DNA of 64,000 nucleotides from Pelomonas sp051857475 (GCF_051857475.1 NZ_JBPZGZ010000003.1:248001-312000), one strand, 5' to 3'; shown: positions 1 to 8,685, counted from the stretch's first letter. The notes: generated by a model from the letters alone, not told the origin. A program made the numbers and translations.

Positions 1-1500
1 CAGCTGCTCATAGGCGCGCCTGAAGTCCTCCAGGCGGCGGCCCATGTTGCTCTTGCCGTCGGTGAAGGCGACCACCGAGTACTGGTAGTCGGGGTTGCGC
101 TTGCGCTCTTCCAGCATGTTCTGCAGGCCGGCCAGCACCGCGTCGTAGAGGGCCGTGCCACCGGCCATCCGCAGCTCGTCGGCGGCGTCGCGCACGCGCT
201 TGAGTTCGTTCAGCTTGGCCTCGGTGTCGGCCTGCGGCAGCACGCCCTTGGCCACCTTGCTGCCGGCCGGAATCTCGAAGGGCACCGGCTCGCGCACACG
301 GTCGCTGAAGGGCAGGAACCACAGCCGTTCGCGGTTGCTCAGCTTGGCGACACGGCCGGTCAGCGTGGCGTCGGCGCCGGCCAGGTAGTGGATGGCCTCG
401 ACGAGCTGCTCGCGGCGCTTGCCCTGCATGCTGCCGCTGGTGTCCAGCACAAAGGTGCTGGCGATGGGCTTGCGGAACTCGTTCAGGTAGGCGTCGATGA
501 GGCCGTCGGCCAATTGGCGATCGGGCGAAAACGGCAGTTCGACCTGGAAGCCGCGCGCCGGCAGGATGTCGGCCACCTGCGCAGCCAGCTCGGCTTTCAT
601 CGGGCGGCGCAGGGTCTGCTTGGCCAGCCACAGCTGGGCAGCGTCGCCCTTCAGGTAGTCGACGACCTTGAGGTAGTCGGCGCGGCGGGCGTCGTTGAGC
701 AGCATGAAGGGGTAGTCGGCCGTGACCACGCCTTCGAAGGGATAGATCAGGTGCAGGGGCTCGCGCAGCTTGCCGCTGGCGTTCAGGCTCAGCAGCCAGC
801 TCTCGTAGTTGATGAAGGCGTTGGCGCGCGTGCCCTGCAGCTTGATGAACTGGTCGGCCAGATAGGTCGAGTTGTCGCCGACGATCTTGTAGCCCTTCAG
901 GAAGTCGGCAATCGCACCGCGGTCGACGTCGGCCGCGCTCAGGGCCTCACCCTTGCCGCCGGCCGCCGCGACCACGCCCAGCAGGGCCATGAAGCCCTGG
1001 TTGCTGGTGGCCGGGTTGGACAGGGCGTATTGCAGCTTGCCGGCCTTGGCCGCGCGCGTGATGTCGGCCCAGGTCAGCTTGGCGTCGGGCTTGTCCCAGC
1101 CATTGCGGGCGGCGTCGCTCTTGCTGACGCCCAGGACAAGAGGCGACAGCATGATCTTTTCCTGCAGCTTGACCTTGCCCTGGCCGGCCGCGTCGCTGAG
1201 CAGGTATTTGGCATTGGCGAACCAGGCCACGTCGGGCCGGGGTTTGTCGCCGCTGTCGCCGCTGAGCACCTCCTGGGTGCTTTCCATCGTGCCGCCAAAG
1301 CGGAACTGCACGTCCACGCCGGTAGCAGATTTGATCTGCGCTGCCAGCGGCTCGATGTCCTTCAAGTCGCTGGTGGCGAGCACCTGCAGCGCCGCGCCGG
1401 TGGCGGCGGGTGGTGCTGTGGCAGGCGCGGGGGATTCATCGGGCTTCTTGCCGCAGGCGGCCAGCAGCGCGAAGCTCAACAGCAACAGGGTACGGCGCAT
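1..1500 (-). CDS. Substrate-binding and VWA domain lipoprotein (partial, runs off left edge)
   Basis: Reading leftwards from an ATG at 1500 the frame stays open to base 1, so the C-terminus is missing. The protein starts with a lipoprotein signal (LLSFALLAAC, lipobox cysteine C16), so it should be anchored on the periplasmic side. Residues about 35-340 resemble a type 2 periplasmic solute-binding domain. A von Willebrand A domain follows, with the metal-binding DTSGS motif at D353-S357. Its start overlaps the stop of the upstream gene by one base (TGATG), so the two are translationally coupled. The fusion of a binding-protein fold to a VWA domain is known in databases, but its ligand and role are not. 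I infer an envelope sensing or protein-binding function and cannot name a substrate. Confidence 0.85.
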   Translation of the reverse strand, partial: MRRTLLLLSFALLAACGKKPDESPAPATAPPAATGAALQVLATSDLKDIEPLAAQIKSATGVDVQFRFGGTMESTQEVLSGDSGDKPRPDVAWFANAKYLLSDAAGQGKVKLQEKIMLSPLVLGVSKSDAARNGWDKPDAKLTWADITRAAKAGKLQYALSNPATSNQGFMALLGVVAAAGGKGEALSAADVDRGAIADFLKGYKIVGDNSTYLADQFIKLQGTRANAFINYESWLLSLNASGKLREPLHLIYPFEGVVTADYPFMLLNDARRADYLKVVDYLKGDAAQLWLAKQTLRRPMKAELAAQVADILPARGFQVELPFSPDRQLADGLIDAYLNEFRKPIASTFVLDTSGSMQGKRREQLVEAIHYLAGADATLTGRVAKLSNRERLWFLPFSDRVREPVPFEIPAGSKVAKGVLPQADTEAKLNELKRVRDAADELRMAGGTALYDAVLAGLQNMLEERKRNPDYQYSVVAFTDGKSNMGRRLEDFRRAYEQL

Positions 1501-2624
1501 CACTGGTTCATCTCCCGGCTGACGATGTCGATCATTTCAAACATCAGATCGAACCCCGGCGGGTCGATGACCTGGTTGAGTTTCACGTCCACGGCAAGCC
1601 CCGCGGCCTTGGTGGCCTCGGCAAACGCGGCCGTGTCACCGGTGCGGAAGCCCTGCTCCAGCGCAACGGCCTGCAGCGTCTTGTTGGTGGACAGCAACTC
1701 GGCCAGCTGCTTGCCGCGCTCGTTCAGCGCCACCAGCACCCATTTGTTGACGATGGTGGGCTGGGGATACATCAGCACCATCTCCGGGCGGATGCCGCCC
1801 TTCTGGGCCTGGGCCACCATCTGGGCCTCGTAGATGAAGGTCAGCGGTGTCTTGCCCATGCCGATGGACAGGTAGTCGTCGAAGGCGCCGTTGACATAGT
1901 TCTCCTGGAAGCCCTGGCGCTTGAACAGCTCGGCCAGCTGGGCGGCGTACTTCTGGGCCGCCGTGCGGTCGGCCACCACGTCGCCGTTCAGCGCGGCCGA
2001 GGTCAGGGCCAGGTACATGGCGGCGGAGTTGCTGCGGCGGATGTCGGTGGTGCTGACCAGCACGCTGCGCGACACCGCGTAGTCGCCACTGGCTTTCAGG
2101 TCGCGCCAGCGCTGCTTGGCCAGCATGGCTTGCGTGAGCTTCTCCATGTCCAGGCTGTAGACCTTGGGCGCCTGGGCCTTGGCCATGCCATTGGCGGCCA
2201 GGATCTTGGCCACCGGCTCCCAGGACGCCACCACGAGGGGTGTGTGGAAAGGCGACGTCTGCGTGGCCGTCTTGCCGGCCTTGCGGGCGGCGTCGGCAAT
2301 CATGTTGGCGGCGACGACGCCGCTGGCGATGAAGAAGTCGGGCTGGTCGGCCGCACCGACCTTGGCCGCCATGTCGCGGCTGCCCACGCGGGCCACCTGC
2401 ACCGGCAGCTTGCCTTGGGCCAGCACCTTGCTGACCCGCTCGTCCTTGAAGAAGGCCTCCACATCGACGGCGATCAGCCCCTTGAGCGGCTCGGCGCTCG
2501 CGACCGCCGCCTGTTCCTGCGCGATCTGCTTGTGCTCCTCGTTGCTGCGCAAAGCAAAGAAGAGGGCGCCGCCAAAGGCTGCCAACAGGACCAGGGTGCC
2601 GACCAGGCGTTTCGCGTTGTTCAT
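1500..2624 (-). CDS. Membrane-anchored periplasmic binding-protein-like protein
   Basis: This 374-residue protein starts at ATG 2624. The frame is open further upstream, but this start directly precedes a good membrane anchor (residues about 5-25), and an AAGGAG lies 16 bases upstream, a slightly long spacing. No lipobox is visible, so it probably stays tethered by an uncleaved helix with the rest in the periplasm. The body looks like a type 2 solute-binding fold: DFFIASG near residue 100, TDIRRSNSAAMY in the middle, and MYPQPTIVNKWV towards the end. The gene overlaps the downstream binding/VWA lipoprotein gene by one base, so the two products are likely partners. No transporter permease is visible beside them, which argues against an ordinary ABC uptake system. 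The ligand is unknown. Confidence 0.8.
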   Translation of the reverse strand: MNNAKRLVGTLVLLAAFGGALFFALRSNEEHKQIAQEQAAVASAEPLKGLIAVDVEAFFKDERVSKVLAQGKLPVQVARVGSRDMAAKVGAADQPDFFIASGVVAANMIADAARKAGKTATQTSPFHTPLVVASWEPVAKILAANGMAKAQAPKVYSLDMEKLTQAMLAKQRWRDLKASGDYAVSRSVLVSTTDIRRSNSAAMYLALTSAALNGDVVADRTAAQKYAAQLAELFKRQGFQENYVNGAFDDYLSIGMGKTPLTFIYEAQMVAQAQKGGIRPEMVLMYPQPTIVNKWVLVALNERGKQLAELLSTNKTLQAVALEQGFRTGDTAAFAEATKAAGLAVDVKLNQVIDPPGFDLMFEMIDIVSREMNQ

Positions 2625-2695
2625 GATGTGAGGAAGCAGTCTCCTTATTTCGAACAGGTGCGAAGTGTGACTGAAGCCGGACCGGGCACGGCGGC

Positions 2696-2701
2696 GACAA
2701 T
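2696..2701 (+). promoter_or_regulatory. Probable -10 element giving a leaderless pyrC transcript
   Basis: GACAAT ends 8 bases before the pyrC ATG, and no Shine-Dalgarno sequence is visible between them. A start site about 9 bases past a -10 box would fall on the ATG itself. The same geometry recurs at lpxC and at the acyltransferase gene. No good -35 hexamer is visible. Confidence 0.4.
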
Positions 2702-2709
2702 CCGGTTTT

Positions 2710-3753
2710 ATGACCCAAGCCCCCTTACAGCTCACTATCACCCGCCCTGACGACTGGCACTTGCACCTGCGCGACGAGGCGGCGCTGGCCAGCGTGCTGC
2801 CTTACACGGCACGCCAGTTCGCCCGGGCCATCGTCATGCCCAATCTGCGCCCGCCGGTCACGACGGCCGCCCAGGCGGTGGCCTACCGGGAGCGCATCCT
2901 GGCCGCGTTGCCGGAAGGCCTGGACTTCCAGCCGCTGATGACGATGTATCTGACGGACAACACTCCGCCGGACGAGATCAAGCGGGCCAAGGACGCCGGC
3001 GTCGTCGCGCTGAAGCTCTATCCGGCCGGTGCCACGACCAACAGCGATGCCGGCGTGACCGACCTGCGCAAGACCTACAAGACGCTGGAAGCCATGCAGC
3101 GCGAGGGCCTGCTCTTCCTGGTGCATGGCGAGGTGACGGACGGCGACATCGATGTCTTCGACCGCGAGGCCGTGTTCGTCGACCGCGTCATGACGCCGCT
3201 GCGCGCGGCCATGCCCGAGCTCAAGGTCGTCTTCGAGCACATCACGACCAAGGAAGCTGCCCAGTACGTGACCGAGGCTGACCGCTTCACGGCCGCCACC
3301 ATCACGCCCCAGCATCTGCTCTACAACCGCAACGCCATCTTCACCGGTGGCCTGCGCCCCCACTACTACTGCCTGCCCGTGCTCAAGCGCGAGGAGCACC
3401 GCCAGGCCCTGCTGAAGGCGGCGGGCTCCGGGCTGCCGAAGTTCTTCCTCGGCACCGACAGCGCGCCCCACGCCGCCCAGCTGAAGGAGAGCTCGGTCTG
3501 CGGCGCCGGCTGCTTCACGGCCATCTCGGCGCTGGAGCTGTACGCCGAGGCCTTCGAGGGCATCGGCGCCCTGGACAAGCTCGACGCCTTCGCCGGCCAT
3601 CACGGCCCCGACTTCTACGGCCTGCCGCGCAACACCGGCACCGTCACGCTGAAGCGTGAGCCCTGGACCCTGCCGAGCGCCGTGCCCTTCGGCGAGGCCC
3701 AGCTCAAGCCGCTGCGCGGCGGCGAAACCCTGAATTGGAAACTGATCGCATGA
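2710..3753 (+). CDS. pyrC: Dihydroorotase (type II)
   Basis: This is the cytoplasmic zinc enzyme that interconverts N-carbamoyl-L-aspartate and dihydroorotate in pyrimidine biosynthesis. The 347 residues match the E. coli-type PyrC length (about 348). Metal ligands H17 and H19 sit in the DWHLHLRD motif, and K102 in ALKLYPAG is the expected carboxylated lysine. The C-terminal GTDSAPHA motif carries the catalytic aspartate region. The gene begins a plus-strand run, and its stop overlaps the start of the NYN gene (ATGA). It is divergent from the binding-protein pair. The start looks leaderless, because a -10-like GACAAT lies just upstream and no ribosome-binding site is seen. Confidence 0.97.
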   Translation: MTQAPLQLTITRPDDWHLHLRDEAALASVLPYTARQFARAIVMPNLRPPVTTAAQAVAYRERILAALPEGLDFQPLMTMYLTDNTPPDEIKRAKDAGVVALKLYPAGATTNSDAGVTDLRKTYKTLEAMQREGLLFLVHGEVTDGDIDVFDREAVFVDRVMTPLRAAMPELKVVFEHITTKEAAQYVTEADRFTAATITPQHLLYNRNAIFTGGLRPHYYCLPVLKREEHRQALLKAAGSGLPKFFLGTDSAPHAAQLKESSVCGAGCFTAISALELYAEAFEGIGALDKLDAFAGHHGPDFYGLPRNTGTVTLKREPWTLPSAVPFGEAQLKPLRGGETLNWKLIA

Positions 3754-4637
3754 CGACCAAGAAAGTCGCCTTCCTCGTCGACTTCGACAACGTCGCCACC
3801 GACGTCATCGAGCAGGCCCTGCAGATGTGCTTCAAGGACTACGACGCCGTCCACATCCGCCGCGCCTACTGCAATGCCGAGCAGGCCCACCACCAACAGG
3901 CCTTCATGAAGCGCCTGGGCCTGCGCGCCATCGTCAACCTGGCCATCGGCAAGAACTCGACGGACATCGCCCTGGCTGTCGACGCGATGGACATCGCCAT
4001 CACCGAAAAGCCCGATGTCATCGTGCTGGTGTCGTCCGACAGCGACTTTGCGCCCCTGGTGCTGAGGCTGCGCGAGAAGGGCGCCTGGCTGCGCGGCTTC
4101 GGCCAGTACGGCAAGACCGGCGACGGCGTCATCCAGATCTACGACCAGTTCAACGAACTGGCCCATGACAGCGGGCGGTCCGCGCCCAAGCCTTCGGCCA
4201 AGCGCGAACGACCGGCCCGCAAGGCCGCCACGCCCAAGCCGGCCGCAAAAAAGGCCGCTGAGCCCAAGGCGGCGGCGCCCAAGCCGACGCCCGCGCCCAC
4301 GCCGACCCTCAGCGCGGCGGCGAAGCCCGCGCCCGCTGTGACGGCCGCTGCGAAGGCCACGCCTGCGCCGGCCGCGGCGAAGCCCGCGACCAAGGCCGAG
4401 CCCAAGCCGGTGGACGCCAATGTCGCGGCCGCCAAGGAGATCAATGCCGTGCTGGCCCTGCTGCCCAAGCTGGCCGACGGCCAGTGGCATGACCTGGGTG
4501 CTGCGGCCAAGGCCCTGAAGGACGCCGGCCTCTTGCCGAAGTCCGCGCCGGCCACCAAGCTGTTCCGCAAGCACCCGCAGGCCTTCCAGCTGCAGCCCGA
4601 GAAGCAGCCCAACCAGGTGCGCTTCGGTCACGGATGA
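3750..4637 (+). CDS. NYN domain protein with C-terminal OST-HTH-like domain
   Basis: The 295-residue protein starts at the ATG overlapping the pyrC stop. Residues about 4-135 form a NYN (PIN-like, DUF88/LabA) domain with the acidic residues expected of this nuclease fold: LVDFDN near the start, STDIALAVDAMD in the middle and SSDSDFAPLV further on. A roughly 90-residue linker of Ala, Pro and Lys repeats (KPAAKK-like) follows. The last about 65 residues resemble an OST-HTH/LOTUS module, a putative RNA-binding fold. Family knowledge suggests metal-dependent RNase activity on structured or small RNA; no substrate can be read from sequence. It overlaps its neighbours by four bases on both sides, so it is translated with pyrC and the DUF3025 gene. 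Confidence 0.85.
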   Translation: MTTKKVAFLVDFDNVATDVIEQALQMCFKDYDAVHIRRAYCNAEQAHHQQAFMKRLGLRAIVNLAIGKNSTDIALAVDAMDIAITEKPDVIVLVSSDSDFAPLVLRLREKGAWLRGFGQYGKTGDGVIQIYDQFNELAHDSGRSAPKPSAKRERPARKAATPKPAAKKAAEPKAAAPKPTPAPTPTLSAAAKPAPAVTAAAKATPAPAAAKPATKAEPKPVDANVAAAKEINAVLALLPKLADGQWHDLGAAAKALKDAGLLPKSAPATKLFRKHPQAFQLQPEKQPNQVRFGHG

Positions 4638-5335
4638 TTTCGCCCGACTGGGCGGCACCGTGGTTTGAGCCCTACCGCGACGTGGCCGCGCCGGTGCTGG
4701 CGCGGCTGGCGGCCGGCCAGCCCGTGCATCGGGCCCTGGGCCACGAACGCTTCGAGCCGGCAGGCCCGCTGGCCGTGGGCTACGAGCAGCACGTTGCCGC
4801 CACCGGCCGCGTGCCGACCCGCGACAACGCCCATGACCTCTTCAACGGCCTGGTCTGGCTGCGCCATCCTGGCTTCAAGGCGGCCCTGAACCGTGCCCAT
4901 CTCGCTGCGCCGCCGGCGCCGCCCGGCCGCCGCGGGCCCCTGCGTGACGCGCTGACGCTGCTGGACGAGAGCGGCCTGCTGCTGGTGGCGCCGCCCGCAC
5001 TGCGGGCCGCCTTGCGGGAGCGGGACTGGACGACCCTCTTCGTCACCCGGCGTGAACTCTGGCAACAGGCGCAAGCCCTTGTCGTCGGCCACGCGCTGCT
5101 GGAGAAGCTGCTGGCGCCGCGCCGCAACCTGTGCGCGAGGGTGCTTTTCGTCGACAGCCTGGAGGCGCCCACCCTGGCTGCCGGGCTGACTCCGGCCGAC
5201 CTGCCGCCGCTGCCCGTGCTCGGCATTCCCGGCTGGTGGCCCCTGAATGAGGTGGCGGACTTCTACGGTGACGATCGGGTCTTCCGCCCGAAGCGGCTAG
5301 CATCGACAGCCTCCACGGGAGGTCTCGTTTGCTGA
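4634..5335 (+). CDS. DUF3025 domain protein
   Basis: A 233-residue cytoplasmic protein with no signal peptide or membrane segment. The region around residues 50-80, with DNAHDLFNGLVWL followed by a conserved HPGFKAALN stretch, is the hallmark of DUF3025, a family common in Betaproteobacteria and of unknown function. Its ATG overlaps the stop of the NYN gene (ATGA), and its stop overlaps the TTG start of the protease gene by seven bases. It is therefore embedded in the pyrC-to-FHA run. I do not assign a biochemical role. Confidence 0.85.
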   Translation: MISPDWAAPWFEPYRDVAAPVLARLAAGQPVHRALGHERFEPAGPLAVGYEQHVAATGRVPTRDNAHDLFNGLVWLRHPGFKAALNRAHLAAPPAPPGRRGPLRDALTLLDESGLLLVAPPALRAALRERDWTTLFVTRRELWQQAQALVVGHALLEKLLAPRRNLCARVLFVDSLEAPTLAAGLTPADLPPLPVLGIPGWWPLNEVADFYGDDRVFRPKRLASTASTGGLVC

Positions 5336-6717
5336 AGTCCTGTCTGAAGTCCCTGCTGGGTGCGGCGCTTGCCGTCCTGGCCATCGCCGCCGGCGCCCAG
5401 TCGCCGCCGCCCGCGCCCGTCGCTCCCAACCCGCAACAGCCTCAGGCCCAGCCCCAGGCCCCGCAGCCGCCGACCGTGTCGGCCAGCGCACGGCGCCTGT
5501 ACGAGCGCAGCAAGGGCCAACTGCTGCAGATCCGCACCCTGCTGAAGACCCAGGACAGCCAGGCCTCGGTGGGCTCGGGCTTCCTGGTCAGCAACGACGG
5601 CCACATCGTCACCAACTATCACGTCATCAGTCAGTTCGCGCTGGAGCCCGACAGCTACCGCCTGCGCTATGCGACGACCGATGGCCAGGGCGGCGCGCTG
5701 GAGCTGCTGGATTTCGACGCCCGCCGCGACCTGGCCCTGCTGCGCGCCGTGGACGACGGCAAGGGCGGTGGCCTGCGCGGCCGCGGCGCGCTGGCCTTCC
5801 GGCCGCTGAACCAGCCCCTGGCCAAGGGCGAGCGCATCTATTCCATGGGCAACCCCCACGACGTGGCCTTTGCCGTCGTCGAGGGCAACTACAACGGCCT
5901 GGTGGAGCGCAGCTTCGACCCGCTGATCTACTACGCCGGCGGCATCAACCCCGGCATGAGCGGCGGCCCGGTGCTGGACGAGGACGGCCTCGTCGTCGGC
6001 GTCAATGTGTCGACGCTGCTGTTCGCCCAGCAGGTCAGCTTCCTGGTGCCGGGCGAGTTCGCCGATAGCCTGGTCAAGCGCAGCCTCGCCGCCAAACCCA
6101 TCCGCAGCGCGGCCTGGGGCCGGCTGCGCGACCAGCTGACCAAGTACCAGGACGAGCTCGTCACGCGCTTCCTGGCGGCGCCCTGGGAGAGCGCCAACCA
6201 CGACCGCTACCACCTGCCGGTGCCCAAGCAGGACTTCATGCGCTGCTGGGGCCGCGGCACGTCGGCCGACACCAAAGGCCTGGACTTCGAACGCTCGCAG
6301 TGCCGCATGGACCACGCCCTCTTCGTCAGCGGCAATCTGCAGACGGGCTGGCTGGACATGTCGCATGAGGCCTATGACGGGACCAAGCTGGGTGCGCTGC
6401 GCTTTGCGCGCCAATACACGGGGAGCTTTCGTAACGAACGCCTGGGCAGCGCCGACAAGTCACGCACGGCGCCTTATTGCAAGGAGCAGTTCGTCGACCG
6501 TGGCGGCCTGCCGCTGCGCGCCGTGGTCTGCCTGCGCGCCTACCGCAAGCTGGAAGGCCTGCACGACCTCAGCATCCTCGTGACGACGGTGGACTCGCCC
6601 ACCGAGGGCGCCCTGGGCCGCTTCGACGCCCGTGGCGTCAGCTTCGACAACGCGCTCAAGCTGGCGGCGCACTACCTGGAGGGCTTCGCGTGGACCAAGA
6701 GCAGCAAGACCAAGTGA
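5329..6717 (+). CDS. Secreted trypsin-like serine protease (S1C type)
   Basis: A 462-residue protein starting at TTG 5329, chosen because GGGAGG lies six bases upstream and the resulting N-terminus is a clean signal peptide (residues about 1-22). A Pro/Gln/Ala-rich linker leads into a trypsin-fold domain with the full triad: H98 in TNYHV, D134 in RRDLAL and S211 in GMSGGPV. There is no PDZ domain. Instead about 220 residues follow that I do not recognise, with several cysteines that could form disulphides. The product is expected in the periplasm or outside. The stop overlaps the start of the FHA gene (TGATG), suggesting that the two act together. Other envelope serine peptidases of the DegP type are possible relatives. 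Confidence 0.88.
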   Translation: MLKSCLKSLLGAALAVLAIAAGAQSPPPAPVAPNPQQPQAQPQAPQPPTVSASARRLYERSKGQLLQIRTLLKTQDSQASVGSGFLVSNDGHIVTNYHVISQFALEPDSYRLRYATTDGQGGALELLDFDARRDLALLRAVDDGKGGGLRGRGALAFRPLNQPLAKGERIYSMGNPHDVAFAVVEGNYNGLVERSFDPLIYYAGGINPGMSGGPVLDEDGLVVGVNVSTLLFAQQVSFLVPGEFADSLVKRSLAAKPIRSAAWGRLRDQLTKYQDELVTRFLAAPWESANHDRYHLPVPKQDFMRCWGRGTSADTKGLDFERSQCRMDHALFVSGNLQTGWLDMSHEAYDGTKLGALRFARQYTGSFRNERLGSADKSRTAPYCKEQFVDRGGLPLRAVVCLRAYRKLEGLHDLSILVTTVDSPTEGALGRFDARGVSFDNALKLAAHYLEGFAWTKSSKTK

Positions 6718-7715
6718 TGCCGACGCCCCCCGTGGCGGCGCCGGCCGCTGCCGTCGTCGAGCTGCTGGGCCGCGACGGCCGTGCCGCCCTGGTGCAGCGT
6801 GTGACGCACTGGCCGGTGCGCATCGGCCGCTCGCCGGCCTGCGACATCGTGCTGGACGACGGCCATATCGCTGCCGAGCACGCCGAGCTGCACCTCGCAG
6901 CCAGCGGCGGTGTGCTGCTGAAGCTGCTGGAAAGCCGCAACGGCGGTTCGGCTGCCGGCAAGCGCCTGCATGCCGGCGAAGAAGTCCTGCTGCCCGAGGG
7001 CGGCGCCTTCCAGCTGGCGGCCTGCTCGCTGCGCCTGCGCACCAGTGCCGATGCGCTGGCGGCCGAGCAGCCGCTGTTCGTGCAGCCGGTGCGCCATTGG
7101 GCCCTGCTGCCGCTGCTGCTGCTGTCCATGCTGTTCTTCCAGTGGCTGGACCGCTGGAGCGCCGTCGACCCGGATTCGCGCTGGATCGACTACGCCTCGC
7201 CGCTGCTGGGCCCGCTGGCCTTCGTGCTGGCCTGGGCCGGGCTGTGGTCGCTGGCCAGCCAGCTCTTCCAGCACCGCTTCCCCTTCACGACGCATCTGCG
7301 CCGCGCCCTGCTCGTCATCGTCGCGCTGCAGGTGCTGGAATGGGTGCTGCCCGGCATCGCCTATGCCTTCTCCTGGCCGCGGCTGATGGTCATCGAGTCG
7401 CTGTCGACGCCGGTGGCGGGCGCCTTCCTGATTGCCTGGCATGCCCGCCTGGTGTGGCCGGGCGCGCGGCGCATCCTGAACGGCGGCATCGCCGCCCTGC
7501 TGCTGCTGGGCCTGGGCTTGCAGCTGGGGGGGCGCCTGGAGCAGCAATATGTCTTCGGCCCCCCGTATCTGGCCAGCCTGCCGCCGCCGGCCCTGCGCCT
7601 GGTGTCGCCCAAGCCGCCCGAAGACCTCATCGAGTCGCTGAAGCCGCTGAAGGCCGAACTGGCCAAACAGGCGCGCAAGGACAACGAGGGCGCCGTCGAC
7701 GACGACACCGAGTGA
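6717..7715 (+). CDS. FHA domain membrane protein
   Basis: The 332-residue product starts at the ATG that overlaps the protease stop. Residues about 15-105 form a forkhead-associated domain, with the IGRSPACDI strand and the SRNGG turn that binds phosphothreonine in this family. Four or five hydrophobic helices follow, from about residue 125 to 275, then a charged tail rich in Lys, Asp and Glu. The N-terminal FHA domain should face the cytoplasm, so the protein could couple a phosphorylated cytoplasmic partner to the membrane while its operon mate works outside. No Ser/Thr kinase gene is visible nearby. The gene is convergent with cysK and leaves a 12-base gap. Confidence 0.85.
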   Translation: MPTPPVAAPAAAVVELLGRDGRAALVQRVTHWPVRIGRSPACDIVLDDGHIAAEHAELHLAASGGVLLKLLESRNGGSAAGKRLHAGEEVLLPEGGAFQLAACSLRLRTSADALAAEQPLFVQPVRHWALLPLLLLSMLFFQWLDRWSAVDPDSRWIDYASPLLGPLAFVLAWAGLWSLASQLFQHRFPFTTHLRRALLVIVALQVLEWVLPGIAYAFSWPRLMVIESLSTPVAGAFLIAWHARLVWPGARRILNGGIAALLLLGLGLQLGGRLEQQYVFGPPYLASLPPPALRLVSPKPPEDLIESLKPLKAELAKQARKDNEGAVDDDTE

Positions 7716-7727
7716 GGCCGGACGCTC

Positions 7728-8645
7728 TCAGGTCTGCGGCAGGAAGCCGTCGACCGACAGATAGCGCTCGCCGGTGTCGTAGTTGAAGCCCAGCACCCGC
7801 GCGCCCGCTGGCAGCTCGGGCAGCTTCTGTGCGATGGCGGCCAGCGTCGCGCCGCTGGAGATGCCGACGAGCAGGCCTTCTTCACGGGCGCAGCGGCGGG
7901 CGTATTCGCGTGCGGCCTCGGCCTCGACCTGGATCACGCCGTCCAGCAGGGCCGTGTCCAGCACCGCCGGGATGAAGCCCGCGCCGATGCCCTGGATGGG
8001 ATGGGGGCTGGGCTGGCCGCCGCTGATGACGGGCGAGGCGCTGGGCTCGACGGCATAGACCTTCAGTTGCGGCCAGGCGGTCTTCAGCACCTGGGCACAG
8101 CCGGTGATGTGGCCGCCGGTGCCGACGCCGGTGATCAGCACGTCCAGGCCGTCGGGAAAGTCGCGCAGGATCTCCTGGGCCGTGGCCTTCACGTGCACGG
8201 CCGGGTTGGCCGCGTTCTCGAACTGTTGCGGCATCCAGGAGCCGGGGTGCTGCTCCAGCAGCTCGCGGGCGCGGGCGATGGCGCCCTTCATGCCCTTCTC
8301 ACGCGGCGTCAGGTCGAAGCTGGCGCCATAGGCCAGCATCAGGCGGCGGCGCTCGACGCTCATGCTGTCGGGCATGACGAGGATGAGTTTGTAGCCCTTG
8401 ACGGCGGCCACCATGGCCAGGCCGACGCCGGTGTTGCCCGAGGTCGGCTCGATGATGGTGCCGCCGGGCTTGAGCAGGCCGCGGGCTTCGGCGTCCTCGA
8501 TCATGGACAGGGCGATGCGGTCCTTGATGGAGCCGCCCGGGTTGCTGCGCTCGGACTTGACCCAGACTTCGGCCCCGCCGAAGAGGCGCTGTAGGCGGAT
8601 GTGCGGCGTGTTGCCGATGGTGTCGAGGATGCTGGCGGCTTTCAT
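7728..8645 (-). CDS. cysK: Cysteine synthase (O-acetylserine sulfhydrylase)
   Basis: A PLP-dependent enzyme that makes L-cysteine from O-acetyl-L-serine and sulfide. The 305 residues match the family. Visible motifs are the PLP lysine in GGSIKDR, the substrate-binding PTSGNTG loop near residue 70, the phosphate-binding GTGGHITG loop near 175, and GISSGA near the C-terminus. I chose ATG 8645 because it gives the usual family N-terminus (MKAASILDTIGNTP); the frame is open further upstream. It lies 40 bases after the flavoprotein gene on the same strand and may be co-transcribed with it. CysM is the alternative name, but the length and overall sequence favour the CysK/CysM-like general family. 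Confidence 0.92.
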   Translation of the reverse strand: MKAASILDTIGNTPHIRLQRLFGGAEVWVKSERSNPGGSIKDRIALSMIEDAEARGLLKPGGTIIEPTSGNTGVGLAMVAAVKGYKLILVMPDSMSVERRRLMLAYGASFDLTPREKGMKGAIARARELLEQHPGSWMPQQFENAANPAVHVKATAQEILRDFPDGLDVLITGVGTGGHITGCAQVLKTAWPQLKVYAVEPSASPVISGGQPSPHPIQGIGAGFIPAVLDTALLDGVIQVEAEAAREYARRCAREEGLLVGISSGATLAAIAQKLPELPAGARVLGFNYDTGERYLSVDGFLPQT

Positions 8646-8685
8646 CGGGAGCTCCGGTTTTCGCGAATCGGAGCAGTGTGCCAGC

